Of a DNA stretch of 64,000 nucleotides, positions 18,901 to 27,424 are shown piece by piece (the stretch's first letter is position 1; every line of letters begins with the position of its first letter). Source of the DNA: an uncultured Clostridia bacterium (GTDB lineage Bacteria > Bacillota_A > Clostridia > TANB77 > CAG-508). Made by a program: the position numbers and the translations under genes. The stretch spans positions 1 to 64,000 of the forward strand of contig CALYAC010000008.1 of assembly GCA_944393405.1 (NCBI GenBank), in the 5' to 3' direction. The notes under the pieces were generated by a model. It was not told the DNA's origin and made no database searches. It worked only from the letters and a program-made list of their open reading frames with translations.

Positions 18901-20850
18901 TTAATTCCTTTCTTTTAACTTTTTTACTTCTTCTGTTTTTATTATATCAATAAATATTCCAACTGTCAGAGGCATAGCAAATATAAATGGAATAGCATAT
19001 CTATAAAAAGCATTTACTGGTGATGCTATACACACTAAAATTAAAATTATATATGGTATCATGTATATAATATATTTTATTTTTTTCGAATAAATCAAAT
19101 ACATTGTTATACATAAAATTATCCAGATGTTAAAAGCTATATTAATAAGCCATGAGGTCACTGGTAATTTAGTAATTAAATTAGACAATCCACAAATTCC
19201 TTCTCTTGCCCCTTTAAGTTCTTTTATATACTCATAATTGAAATTTCCTGTATTATTTAGAGATTCATATGAATTAATCATAAATCCAGTTGTATATTGT
19301 CTAACATTACTTTCTGGATAAAAATAGCCATAAGTATTATTAAATGTAGCTTGGATATATACTGTCGGATGTTTCACAAATTGCTTAATCCATACTTTAA
19401 AATAATTTACCAAATCCTCTGTAGTTGTTTTTCTATTGTATTCAGCCTTTACAGGGTCAGCATTAACAGGATCATATCTTTCACCTAATGTTTCGTAATT
19501 TAATACCTTATCAATAGCATTTTTTTCCTCATCAGTAACTTCATTACCATATTCTTTTACATATCTTGCTGTTTGCTGGAATGGAATTGATAATGCTTCT
19601 CTTATGCTTGAAGATGCAATTTTAAATACTGGTAAAAGTGCATTAAATACATAATATACTAATATGACAACAAATAATGATATGATTATTCTCTTTCTGT
19701 TTAATTTGTCTAATATTGCTAAGAAAGGTAATGATAGAACTATTACATATATACCATTATTTCTAAATAAGCTTACTAAAAGAGAAACTACTATTAGCTT
19801 AATAGCATTTTTTACTAGTACTTTTTCCTTACTTGCATTTTTTATAAGATCATATAATATAATAATATACATAATAAAGAAGCATACAAAAGGTACATCT
19901 TTAGTAATTTCAACTGCATAAATTGGTATTATTGGTAATAATGCAAAAATTGAAAGTGATAACACGTTTATCCAGTTGGGAATTTTTAATTTTTTCATGT
20001 AGTTAATTATATAAGCTAGTGTTGATGCCAATAACATTATTTGTAGTATTGTATATAAAAATATTCCTAAATTATCATTTCCTAATAATTTTCCTATTTG
20101 TACACATCCACCAAGTATTAAAGTGTGTATCACTGGATGATGGTTTGTAATCTTTACGTTTTCATCTATTAAATCAACTGAATTAGTTGCGCTATATTTT
20201 GGTATGTCATATCCAAAGTATTGTTTTACTTGATTTGTTGAATCTTGAAATAATATTCCTGGATAATATGCAATAATATATGGTATCCAACAAACTAAAA
20301 TTATTATTAATGGTATAATAAATGAATGTTTAATAAAGATAAAATTATATAATTTGTTTGATGTTTCCTTTACTTTTATATTTTTTAAAATATAGTCAAA
20401 TAATAAATTGATCAATGCAATAAATAGTATATAATATCCTATAAATTTTATAGTAGCTTTAAACAATTGAAAAGTATTTCCAAATATTAAATCCCAGCTA
20501 TCAGTTTCACTATAACTATAACCAAATACCATGAAAAATGAAAATAAAACAGCTAATAATATTTTGCATATTCCTCTTTCTGACTTTTTCCTAAATAATG
20601 TATAATTAAATAATAACGATAAGCATATAAATAAAATTAAACTATTAAAATTATCTCCTTGAAATGAGTACTTTAATTTAAGTACTATTTTGGTTATATA
20701 ATTTGTATTCTCTGTAATTTCGTCTATATCACTATTTTTTATCATATTCATAGATAAAGAAAATGAAATAGTTACCAAAAGTGCTAAACAAACAATTATA
20801 AATTTTCTCGTGCCACATTTTCTTAATATTGTTTTTATTTTATCATTCAT
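18901..20850 (-). CDS. polytopic membrane protein, DUF6020-like, probable GT-C type
   Basis: 649 residues with a dozen or so hydrophobic segments and a large extracytoplasmic loop. The region around YYPGILFQDSTNQVKQYFG followed by NHHPVIHTLIL matches the pattern I associate with DUF6020 proteins, which sit in surface glycan loci and resemble lipid-linked sugar transferases; that assignment is from memory. It overlaps no neighbour but is 4 bp from the GT2 gene, suggesting that the pair decorates the polymer with a sugar from a lipid carrier. Confidence 0.65.
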   Translation of the reverse strand: MNDKIKTILRKCGTRKFIIVCLALLVTISFSLSMNMIKNSDIDEITENTNYITKIVLKLKYSFQGDNFNSLILFICLSLLFNYTLFRKKSERGICKILLAVLFSFFMVFGYSYSETDSWDLIFGNTFQLFKATIKFIGYYILFIALINLLFDYILKNIKVKETSNKLYNFIFIKHSFIIPLIIILVCWIPYIIAYYPGILFQDSTNQVKQYFGYDIPKYSATNSVDLIDENVKITNHHPVIHTLILGGCVQIGKLLGNDNLGIFLYTILQIMLLASTLAYIINYMKKLKIPNWINVLSLSIFALLPIIPIYAVEITKDVPFVCFFIMYIIILYDLIKNASKEKVLVKNAIKLIVVSLLVSLFRNNGIYVIVLSLPFLAILDKLNRKRIIISLFVVILVYYVFNALLPVFKIASSSIREALSIPFQQTARYVKEYGNEVTDEEKNAIDKVLNYETLGERYDPVNADPVKAEYNRKTTTEDLVNYFKVWIKQFVKHPTVYIQATFNNTYGYFYPESNVRQYTTGFMINSYESLNNTGNFNYEYIKELKGAREGICGLSNLITKLPVTSWLINIAFNIWIILCITMYLIYSKKIKYIIYMIPYIILILVCIASPVNAFYRYAIPFIFAMPLTVGIFIDIIKTEEVKKLKERN

Positions 20851-20886
20851 CTTTTATCTCCTATAAATGTTTCTACTCATTTCTAT

Positions 20887-21927
20887 TTATTTTTCAATCA
20901 ATTTAACTTCTTTTCTTTTATATTTCTTTCCAACAAGAAATGGTAAAAATTTATTTACTATTAATGATAATGGAATTATTGCAAAATAAATTATAATTGC
21001 TAATAATAATGCATATCTTTCTCTAGCTTTAAATATTGGAAACAAATATTGTACAAGTCTTATTATTGGTATATGAACTGCAAGCCATAACAATGTATTC
21101 TTTCCAATATAATTAATTATTTTTAAATCTCTATCCAAAAACCTCATACAAATTAAAATCATAGAAAAGCTTAATGCAAGTGCTGCTATATAAAAATATA
21201 ATATTGATCCATATTTATCAGCAGTCATAGAAACTCTAGTATTTGTAGTCGCAAAATATAGTCCTATCCCCAACAATATAATAGCTGTAATAATAACTTT
21301 TATTTTTGTGTTTAGAATTCTTTTTATATTATCAATATTTTTCATAAATATATATCCTATGTAATATAGGACTATCGCAGTTAATACTACTTGAATATGC
21401 CATGGTCCGTCATATTCATACTTTGAAATACTATTTGCATATCCTAAAATACCAATAAGTCCCACTCCTAATAGCAATTCCTTATCTCCTTTTAGATATT
21501 TTTTTAGGAAATAAAATAAAACCTCTACTAAAAACAATGTAGTTATAAACCATGTAGCATTTGCTGGCATATCATAGCTTCCTAGATTATTTGAATAAAC
21601 TATCCCTATTAAAAATTCTGGAATTGAAAACTTTGCTACTGCTCCTATATTTCCATTAAAATAACTAAGAGGCAATAAAACGATGTTCAATAAAAAATAT
21701 GGTATCAATAAACTTTTTACTTTCTTTAATAAAAATTCTTTAATATTTAAGTCTTTCTTTTCAAATAAAATTGTCATTCCTGAAATTAAAAAGAATAATG
21801 GCATATGAAAAGAATAAATAATATGTTTAATCTCAGTACTTTTAGATGTATGACCATATACCACTATAAACATTGCTAATCCTCTTAAAATATCAACCCA
21901 ATAGATCCTCTTTTTTGTTTTTTCCAT
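20887..21927 (-). CDS. acyltransferase 3 family membrane protein
   Basis: 346 residues with about ten hydrophobic segments. The start RIYWVDILRGLAMFIVVYGH carries the family's R-G and catalytic His, followed by YSFHMPLFFLISGM. The fold is Acyl_transf_3 (OatA, fucose 4-O-acetylase, WecH). Such proteins transfer acetyl or other acyl groups to extracellular glycans. It is the first gene behind the promoter at 21985-22013 and leads the wall-polymer run, so polymer O-acylation is the likely role. Confidence 0.82.
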   Translation of the reverse strand: MEKTKKRIYWVDILRGLAMFIVVYGHTSKSTEIKHIIYSFHMPLFFLISGMTILFEKKDLNIKEFLLKKVKSLLIPYFLLNIVLLPLSYFNGNIGAVAKFSIPEFLIGIVYSNNLGSYDMPANATWFITTLFLVEVLFYFLKKYLKGDKELLLGVGLIGILGYANSISKYEYDGPWHIQVVLTAIVLYYIGYIFMKNIDNIKRILNTKIKVIITAIILLGIGLYFATTNTRVSMTADKYGSILYFYIAALALSFSMILICMRFLDRDLKIINYIGKNTLLWLAVHIPIIRLVQYLFPIFKARERYALLLAIIIYFAIIPLSLIVNKFLPFLVGKKYKRKEVKLIEK

Positions 21928-21984
21928 ATGTTCAAATATTTCCTTTCAAAATTATACCGCCTTATAAACATTTAATTCTCTCAA

Positions 21985-22013
21985 ACTATATCATAATTAT
22001 ACATTTTTATCAA
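21985..22013 (-). promoter_or_regulatory. promoter of the wall-polymer gene run
   Basis: TTGATA (22008-22013), 17-bp spacer, TATAGT (21985-21990) on the minus strand, followed by a leader of about 50 nt and AAAGGA before the acyltransferase ATG. Gene spacing from here to 7557 is short (mostly under 50 bp), which suggests one long transcript. Confidence 0.6.
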
Positions 22014-22026
22014 TATTTCTAATAAT

Positions 22027-23007
22027 TTATTTAATTTCTCCCTTTTCTTTGTACCATTCTATTGTATCAGCTATAGTCTCTTCTATATCTCTTATAGTAT
22101 ATCCAAGCTCTTTTTTAGATTTTTCTATTGAAAAATCACAATTTGTTCCTGTAGTATAAACAGCATATGATGTAAATAGTGGTTTTTCTTTTACAATTTT
22201 GTAGAATAGTTCTGAAAATATTCCAGTTATATATGCAAACCATCTAGCAATTTTAAATTTAGGCGCTTTTTTACCAGTTAATTTTTCAACAATTGCCATA
22301 AGTTCTTCAATTGTTATACTATGTCCTGCTAGAATATAACATTCTCCTGGTTTTCCTTTTTCACATGCAAGTATTATTCCATTTGCTACATCTCTAACAT
22401 CTACAAAATTATATTCACCTTTTATATATGCTTTCATTCTTCCTGTGGCACAATCAATAATAAGTTGTCCCATATTAGATTTTATGTATTCATAAGGGCC
22501 AATAACTCCTGAAGGATGAACTATAATTACCTCTAAATCATCCGAATTAGAGTTTAATATATATTCTGTAGCCTCTGCTTTAGATTTTGCATATGTTCCT
22601 TTTACTAAATCTTTGCTAAATGTTTTTGTTTCTGTAATTAATCCTTCTTTTTCAGGAATTGCATGTACAGAACTTGTGTAAACCAATTTTTTTACATGTG
22701 CCATTTTACAAGCAGCTACAACATTTTTGCTACCATTCACATTTACTTCATGTACTTTTTTCTTGTTGCCACTTCCAATTTCAATTATTCCAGCTAAGTG
22801 AAATACAACATCTGCACCTTCAAAAGCAGCAACTAAACTCTCTAATTTTCTTACATCACCTATAACTATTTCAGTATTTAGATCTTTTAATATTTCTTTT
22901 TCTTTTTCATTTACTACAAGTGATTTTACTTCATATCCTCTATCTATCAAATATCTAACTAAAACATTTCCAATATGTCCTGTTGCTCCTGTAACAACAC
23001 ATTTCAT
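22027..23007 (-). CDS. NAD-dependent epimerase/dehydratase family protein (extended SDR)
   Basis: 326 residues. The Rossmann motif VTGATGHIGNVLVRYL begins at residue 5; DVVFHLAG and the catalytic pair YAKSKAEATEYI (YxxxK) follow. The extended SDR resembles dihydroflavonol-reductase/3-beta-HSD-like enzymes, whose substrates in gut Firmicutes are mostly unknown. It follows another SDR gene (23076-23855) on the same strand by about 70 bp, so the two may act in sequence. A sugar nucleotide substrate is possible given the polymer locus downstream but cannot be read from the sequence. Confidence 0.8.
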   Translation of the reverse strand: MKCVVTGATGHIGNVLVRYLIDRGYEVKSLVVNEKEKEILKDLNTEIVIGDVRKLESLVAAFEGADVVFHLAGIIEIGSGNKKKVHEVNVNGSKNVVAACKMAHVKKLVYTSSVHAIPEKEGLITETKTFSKDLVKGTYAKSKAEATEYILNSNSDDLEVIIVHPSGVIGPYEYIKSNMGQLIIDCATGRMKAYIKGEYNFVDVRDVANGIILACEKGKPGECYILAGHSITIEELMAIVEKLTGKKAPKFKIARWFAYITGIFSELFYKIVKEKPLFTSYAVYTTGTNCDFSIEKSKKELGYTIRDIEETIADTIEWYKEKGEIK

Positions 23008-23075
23008 ATTAGACTCATCTCCTAAATTTATATTTTACTCCATATTTCATCAAATACTTATTTACTTTTTATTAC

Positions 23076-23855
23076 TTATCTTCCATCCCTTTTTCTAACT
23101 TGTATATGATATGCGCATGCTTCTAAAATACAATCTGGTACAATTTTAGAAAAAAATCTTACACATTTATTTAAAAATCCAGGTATTATTATTAATTTAC
23201 CTTTCAAAGTTTTATCAATACCGTATTTTGCTACCTTTTCACTAGAAGCACTTGGTGCTTTAAACTTCACATTAGCCACATTATTAAAATTGGTATCAAC
23301 AGGTCCTGGGCATAGTATACTTATCTTTACTTTTGATTTTTGCTTTTTTAATTCTTTATTTATTGCTCTAGATAATCTTATAACATATGCTTTAGAAGCA
23401 TAATATGCAGCCATAAGAGGACCTGGTTCCATTCCTGCTATAGATGCAACATTTAATATTCTACCTTTATTTTTATTTACCATATCTTTTAGATATAGTT
23501 TTGTTAATATATGAACAGCTGTAATGTTAGTATCTATTAAATTAATTTCTTTTTCTAAATCTGTTTCAGTAAAATTACCAAATACTCCAAATCCAGCATT
23601 ATTAACTAATAAATCAAGCTCTATACCTTTAGTCCTTCTATATAAATCAAAACAATTATCTTTTATGCTTAAATCTTCTTGTATTACAATAATTTGTCTA
23701 TCTTCTAAATTACTTTTATTTAAAAGATCCTCTTTTAACTTATCTAGACCATCTTTATTTCTTGCAACTATTATAAGGTTATATCCTAAATTAAATAAAT
23801 ATCTTGAGGTATCTCTTCCAATACCAGAAGAAGCACCTGTTACTAAAGCCCACAT
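23076..23855 (-). CDS. classical short-chain dehydrogenase/reductase
   Basis: 259 residues from ATG 23855 (MWALVTGASSGIG), chosen because AAGGAG lies seven bases before it; an in-frame ATG six codons upstream lacks a good site. The cofactor motif TGASSGIGRDTSRYL, NNAGFG, and the catalytic Ser with AAYYASKAYV (YxxxK) are intact. C-terminal PGPVDTNF matches YqjQ/DltE-like SDRs that reduce hydrophobic carbonyls. Its promoter lies in the first copy of the 68-bp repeat just upstream. Confidence 0.85.
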   Translation of the reverse strand: MWALVTGASSGIGRDTSRYLFNLGYNLIIVARNKDGLDKLKEDLLNKSNLEDRQIIVIQEDLSIKDNCFDLYRRTKGIELDLLVNNAGFGVFGNFTETDLEKEINLIDTNITAVHILTKLYLKDMVNKNKGRILNVASIAGMEPGPLMAAYYASKAYVIRLSRAINKELKKQKSKVKISILCPGPVDTNFNNVANVKFKAPSASSEKVAKYGIDKTLKGKLIIIPGFLNKCVRFFSKIVPDCILEACAYHIQVRKRDGR

Positions 23856-23875
23856 TTTTTTCTCCTTAAACATTA

Positions 23876-23943
23876 TTTATCATATTGTTTGCTTTTTTTA
23901 ATATTTCATACCAAATATATCATATATACCCATTTTTATCAAT
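23876..23943. repeat. 68-bp direct repeat, copy 1 (carries the SDR promoter)
   Basis: Identical to 24587-24654 except for a few mismatches (t/c in the middle, g/a near the right end). On the minus strand it holds TTGATA (23937-23942), 17 bp, TATATT (23914-23919), a plausible sigma-A promoter for the SDR gene. The two copies bracket the toxin-antitoxin genes. Confidence 0.9.
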
Positions 23944-23950
23944 GTATGCT

Positions 23951-23980
23951 TGCAAAAAAATAAAGGTATTTAAACCTTTA
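23951..23980 (-). terminator. terminator of the toxin-antitoxin operon
   Basis: Stem TAAAGG/CCTTTA (23961-23966 and 23975-23980) followed on the minus strand by TATTTTTTTG, seven bases after the toxin stop. The stem is short, so strength is uncertain. Confidence 0.6.
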
Positions 23981-23986
23981 TAAATT

Positions 23987-24253
23987 TTATATATTTTCAT
24001 AATGAGACCACATAGAAATAATATATATAACTTTTTCATTTTCATTAACTTTATATACTAATCTATGTTGTATATTAATCCTACGCGAATATAAATCTTT
24101 TAAATCACCTGTTAGCTTTTCATAAGGTGGTGGTATTTTATATGGATTTTCTTTTATTAATTCTATTAATTTTTTTACCTTTGCATCAAGTTTGCTTTCT
24201 TTTAATTTTTGTATTTCTTTTACTGCTTTTTTGTGGTATTTTATTTTATACAT
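23987..24253 (-). CDS. Txe/YoeB family toxin (ribosome-dependent mRNA interferase)
   Basis: 88 residues from ATG 24253 (MYKIKYHKKAV), which overlaps the antitoxin stop as TAATG. The RelE/YoeB fold is shown by KKAVKEIQKLK, the loop NPYKIPPPYEKLTGDLKDLYSRRIN, HRLVYKV and the C-terminal MWSHYE with the His-Tyr pair used in catalysis. YoeB enzymes cut mRNA in the ribosomal A site and are held inactive by a YefM-type antitoxin, encoded directly upstream. The order antitoxin then toxin is typical. Confidence 0.9.
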   Translation of the reverse strand: MYKIKYHKKAVKEIQKLKESKLDAKVKKLIELIKENPYKIPPPYEKLTGDLKDLYSRRINIQHRLVYKVNENEKVIYIISMWSHYENI

Positions 24254-24504
24254 TAATCCCATGTAACCTCACTTTCATCCACATATTCATCTTCGCTATC
24301 ATTAGATCTTTTTATAATTTCATCTTTTAAACCTGGAATTGATACAATATATAGACTTTCCATAAGACTATTGTAATCTTCTTCAGATAGAACAACCGCA
24401 TTTCCATCTTTTGTTGATATGTTAATAGGTTCATTATATTTAATAGCTTGTTCTAACATTTTATATATATCTTTCCTAAAATTAGTTATATTTGTGTTTG
24501 TCAT
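24253..24504 (-). CDS. Phd/YefM family antitoxin
   Basis: 83 residues. The N-terminal part (TNITNFRKDIYKMLEQAIKYNEPINISTKDGNAVVLSEEDYNSLMESLYI) matches the DNA-binding Phd/YefM fold; the acidic, probably disordered tail (SNDSEDEYVDESEVTWD) would wrap the toxin. GGAAGTG precedes the ATG. It is the first gene of the module, behind the promoter/operator at 24532-24560, and is expected to repress it together with the toxin. Confidence 0.9.
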   Translation of the reverse strand: MTNTNITNFRKDIYKMLEQAIKYNEPINISTKDGNAVVLSEEDYNSLMESLYIVSIPGLKDEIIKRSNDSEDEYVDESEVTWD

Positions 24505-24531
24505 TCAATACACTTCCTTTCTATACATTAT

Positions 24532-24560
24532 ATTATAACATACGTTTTTACGTACGTCAA
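24532..24560 (-). promoter_or_regulatory. toxin-antitoxin promoter with palindromic operator
   Basis: TTGACG (24555-24560), exact 17-bp spacer, TATAAT (24532-24537). The spacer holds ACGTACGT and a pair of inverted half-sites TACGT/ACGTA separated by an AT tract, in the right place for autorepression by a YefM/YoeB complex. The operator role is inferred from symmetry and position. Confidence 0.75.
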
Positions 24561-24586
24561 TGTGATAGTCTAATAATTTTTTATCA

Positions 24587-24654
24587 TTTATCATATTGTT
24601 TGCTTTTTTTAATATTTCATACCAAATATATCACATATACCCATTTTTATCAAT
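24587..24654. repeat. 68-bp direct repeat, copy 2
   Basis: Second copy of the 23876-23943 sequence, 711 bp away in the same orientation. It still carries the TTGATA-17-TATATT promoter pattern on the minus strand, now pointing into the toxin-antitoxin upstream region. The rest of the 24505-24842 gap holds the module promoter and a weak plus-strand promoter for the next gene (TTGTGT at 24753, TATAAT at 24776). Confidence 0.9.
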
Positions 24655-24842
24655 ATAAATAACTTAATATATAAATGTAAACAAATGATAAAACGCATTA
24701 AATAAGTATTAACTCATTTTTTATTTATTTTATGTATACTAAATGTAAACTCTTGTGTTTTTTTGTCATATATTGTATAATATTATATGTTTATATATGT
24801 ATAATTAATATAAATTTTAATTAATTACTTAAAGGTGAACAT

Positions 24843-25973
24843 ATGAAAATTTTAATAGTTATAGATCAATTTGATAATTCTAATAATGGCACAACAATTT
24901 CAGCCAGACGTTTTGCCAAAGGATTACAAGAAGCAGGAAATGAAGTATATGTTGTAAGTACTGGAGATAGCAAAAATGAATATAAATTTAATTTAAAAGA
25001 ATTGCCACTACCTCCAGGAATATCTCATTTAATAAAATCACAAGGAATGAGTTTTGCAATTCCAAATACAGAAATTTTAGAAAAAGCAATATCAAGTGTA
25101 GATGTAGTACACTTTTATATGCCTTTCTTTATTTCTAAAGCAGGTTTAAAAATATGTGAGAAATTAAATATTCCTCATACAACTGCATTTCATGTACAAC
25201 CAGAAAATATTACATATTCTATAGGTCTTGGAACTAAAACCAAGGTTAATGATTTAATATATACTCATTACAGAGATTCATTTTTTAATAGATTTACGCA
25301 TATACATTGTCCAAGTCAGTTTATTGCAGATGAGTTAAAAAAACATGGATATACAGCAAAGCTTCATGTTATTTCAAATGGTGTTGATGATGAATTTAAA
25401 TATTATAAAAAAGAAAAATTATCAGAATTTAAAGATAAGTTTGTTGTAACAATGATAGGAAGATATTCTAATGAAAAAAGACAAGATGTATTAATAGATG
25501 CTATTTCTAAGTCAAAATATTCATATAAAATCCAACTTGTTCTAGCAGGAAAAGGTCCCAAAAAAGAAAAATATGAAAAACTAGGAAAATCTTTACCAAA
25601 CCCTCCTGTTATGAAATTCTATAATACAAATGACCTAATAGATCTATTAAAATCAACAGATTTATATGTACACAGTGCAGATGCTGAAATTGAAGCTATC
25701 TCTTGTATAGAAGCTTTTGCTTGTGGCAATGTTCCAATAATTGCTAATAGCAAAAACTCTGCAACTAAGCAATTTGCTTTAGTTAAAGAAAGCTTATTCG
25801 AAGCAGGAAATAGTCAGGATTTAGCTAATAAAATTGATTATTGGATTGAACATGAAGATTATAGAAAAAAAATGGAAAAAGAATATTCAAAGCATGCAGA
25901 TAATTATAGATTAAAAAATAGTATAATTAAAATTGAGGAGATGTTTAATGATGCAATTAGAGAATATAAATAA
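24843..25973 (+). CDS. GT4 family glycosyltransferase, probable glycolipid synthesis
   Basis: 376 residues, GT-B fold. N-terminal acceptor domain (IVIDQFDNSNNGTTISARRFAKGL), C-terminal nucleotide-sugar domain with VTMIGRYSNEKRQDVLIDAI, LAGKGP and the EX7E-type DAEIEAISCIEAFACGNVPI. The style resembles diacylglycerol glucosyltransferases and PimB-like enzymes. The overlapping downstream gene encodes a PlsC-like acyltransferase, which supports a membrane glycolipid role, but the acceptor is not provable from sequence. The ATG follows AAAGGTG. Confidence 0.85.
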   Translation: MKILIVIDQFDNSNNGTTISARRFAKGLQEAGNEVYVVSTGDSKNEYKFNLKELPLPPGISHLIKSQGMSFAIPNTEILEKAISSVDVVHFYMPFFISKAGLKICEKLNIPHTTAFHVQPENITYSIGLGTKTKVNDLIYTHYRDSFFNRFTHIHCPSQFIADELKKHGYTAKLHVISNGVDDEFKYYKKEKLSEFKDKFVVTMIGRYSNEKRQDVLIDAISKSKYSYKIQLVLAGKGPKKEKYEKLGKSLPNPPVMKFYNTNDLIDLLKSTDLYVHSADAEIEAISCIEAFACGNVPIIANSKNSATKQFALVKESLFEAGNSQDLANKIDYWIEHEDYRKKMEKEYSKHADNYRLKNSIIKIEEMFNDAIREYK

Positions 25974-26706
25974 AGAAGGTGAAAAGAATATTCCAGAAGA
26001 TTCTCATGTTCTTCATTTTTGGGAGCCATGTAAATTTGAGATTACCGAGGATTATAAGTTTGTACATGATAATTTTCTATTTAATACCTGTTCAAATTTA
26101 CTGTATTTAATTGCATTCCCTATTTTAACATTTATTAATAAATTCTTTTTAGGTTTTAGTATAGAAGGTAAAGAAAATTTAGAAAATATTGATACTGGAA
26201 AAATAACCATATCTAATCATGTTCATCCCATGGACTGTACTATGGTAGGTCTTGGTAATTTCCCAAATAAAACATTTTTTACTTCTTTAGAAACTAATTT
26301 TAAAATACCTGTCGTTAGAAAAATTATTAAGTTACTTAATGCAATACCGATTCCTAAAAATATTAAATATACCAAAAACTTTATGGATTCAATTGATACT
26401 TTACTAAAAAATAATAAAACAGTCCATTTCTATCCGGAAGGTTCTTTATGGCCATACCATGATAAGGTTAGACATTTTAAAAATGGTGCTTTTGATTTTG
26501 CAGTTAGAAATAATGTGCCTATTGTTCCAATGCTTTTTAAATTTACAAAATCTAAAGCTTTATCAAATCTAATAAAGACAAAGCCTTCAATCAAATTAGT
26601 TATTTTAGAACCTATTTATCCAAATAAATTATTAAGTAGAAAAGAAAGTATCGAAGATTTAAAGAATAGAGCATATAACCAAATGGTAGAAGAATTGGAA
26701 AAATAA
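25948..26706 (+). CDS. 1-acyl-glycerol-3-phosphate acyltransferase-like (PlsC family)
   Basis: 252 residues from ATG 25948, chosen because GAGGAG lies eight bases before it; the gene overlaps the glycosyltransferase by 26 bp. The HX4D catalytic motif is HVHPMD, and the glycerol-phosphate site is FYPEGSLWP. A hydrophobic segment (about 40-62) would insert in the membrane. PlsC adds the second acyl chain in phosphatidic acid synthesis; relatives acylate glycolipids, which fits the overlap with a glycosyltransferase. Confidence 0.85.
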   Translation: MMQLENINKEGEKNIPEDSHVLHFWEPCKFEITEDYKFVHDNFLFNTCSNLLYLIAFPILTFINKFFLGFSIEGKENLENIDTGKITISNHVHPMDCTMVGLGNFPNKTFFTSLETNFKIPVVRKIIKLLNAIPIPKNIKYTKNFMDSIDTLLKNNKTVHFYPEGSLWPYHDKVRHFKNGAFDFAVRNNVPIVPMLFKFTKSKALSNLIKTKPSIKLVILEPIYPNKLLSRKESIEDLKNRAYNQMVEELEK

Positions 26707-26715
26707 ATAAAAAGT

Positions 26716-26750
26716 AAAAGGATATAGCTATTTAATAGCTATATCCTTTT
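26716..26750. terminator. bidirectional terminator between plsC-like and hsp20
   Basis: A 16-bp perfect stem AAAAGGATATAGCTAT/ATAGCTATATCCTTTT with a three-base loop, ending in T runs on both strands, between convergent genes. Confidence 0.85.
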
Positions 26751-26770
26751 CATATATAAAGAGTAGGGAT

Positions 26771-27187
26771 TTACTCTATATCAATATATTTCTTATCTTC
26801 TTTTTTATCTTCTTTTTCTTTAGGTAAGCAAAGTTTTAATGTACCATTTTTGAAGCTTGCTTTTATTTCATCTTCTTTTACAGCATCTCCAACATAGAAA
26901 CTTCTTGAACTATTGCCTACATATCTTTCTTTGTGTACATATTTACTATCTTTTTCATCATCTACTTCTTTATTCATACTTGCATGTACTGTTAAATATC
27001 CATCTGCTAATTCGATTTGTATATTGTCTTTTTCATAACCTGGCAAATCAATTTCTAGTTCGTAGTGATCCTTCTTTTCTTTGATATCAGTTTTCATTAA
27101 TTTACTCTCACCTCTTGTAAAGAATGGATCATTAAACATCTCATCAAATAAATCAAATTCATTTTTTCTTCTAGGTATCATCATCAT
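26771..27187 (-). CDS. Hsp20/alpha-crystallin family small heat-shock protein
   Basis: 138 residues. The alpha-crystallin domain spans about 30-125: DIKEKKDHYELEIDLPGYEKDNIQIEL, then the signature ASFKNGTLKLCLPK. The tail ends in KKYIDIE, an I-X-I-type assembly motif. The protein is an ATP-independent chaperone that holds unfolding proteins. A CIRCE-like operator overlaps the promoter, suggesting HrcA control. Three consecutive ATG codons lie at the start, so the exact first residue is ambiguous. Confidence 0.93.
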   Translation of the reverse strand: MMMIPRRKNEFDLFDEMFNDPFFTRGESKLMKTDIKEKKDHYELEIDLPGYEKDNIQIELADGYLTVHASMNKEVDDEKDSKYVHKERYVGNSSRSFYVGDAVKEDEIKASFKNGTLKLCLPKEKEDKKEDKKYIDIE

Positions 27188-27272
27188 AATTATCGACTTC
27201 CTTTCTTTATTTTTTATGTGTTGACACCATTTAGTGTAAATATAAAAAGTATCTTTTTCTTTTTACAGTTAT

Positions 27273-27314
27273 ATTATATACCTATTTTTAGCAATGTCAA
27301 GTATAGAGTGCTAA
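27273..27314 (-). promoter_or_regulatory. hsp20 promoter overlapped by a CIRCE-like element
   Basis: On the minus strand TTGACA (27295-27300), 16 bp, TATAAT (27273-27278). Positions 27288-27314 read TTAGCAATG, nine bases, GAGTGCTAA: the right half matches the CIRCE consensus exactly and the left half at six of nine positions, with the canonical spacing. CIRCE is the operator of the HrcA repressor. Confidence 0.75.
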
Positions 27315-27366
27315 TTTTCACACAATGTTTACATTTCTCAGATTTTCTTACTCTCATAAGGCTTTC

Positions 27367-27413
27367 AGAAAATAAAAATACCGGTAGGTATAGTTTTTTT
27401 CTATACCTCCGGT
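27367..27413 (-). terminator. terminator after the 27425-27781 gene
   Basis: Stem ACCGG.AGGTATAG/CTATACCT.CCGGT (27380-27393 and 27401-27413) with one bulge and a seven-base loop, followed on the minus strand by ATTTTTATTTT. Confidence 0.75.
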
Positions 27414-27424
27414 GTCAATCTTGA

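Noticed and set aside
23876..24654. Insertion sequence target duplication around the toxin-antitoxin genes
   Set aside because: No transposase or terminal inverted repeats are found and 68 bp is far longer than usual target duplications.
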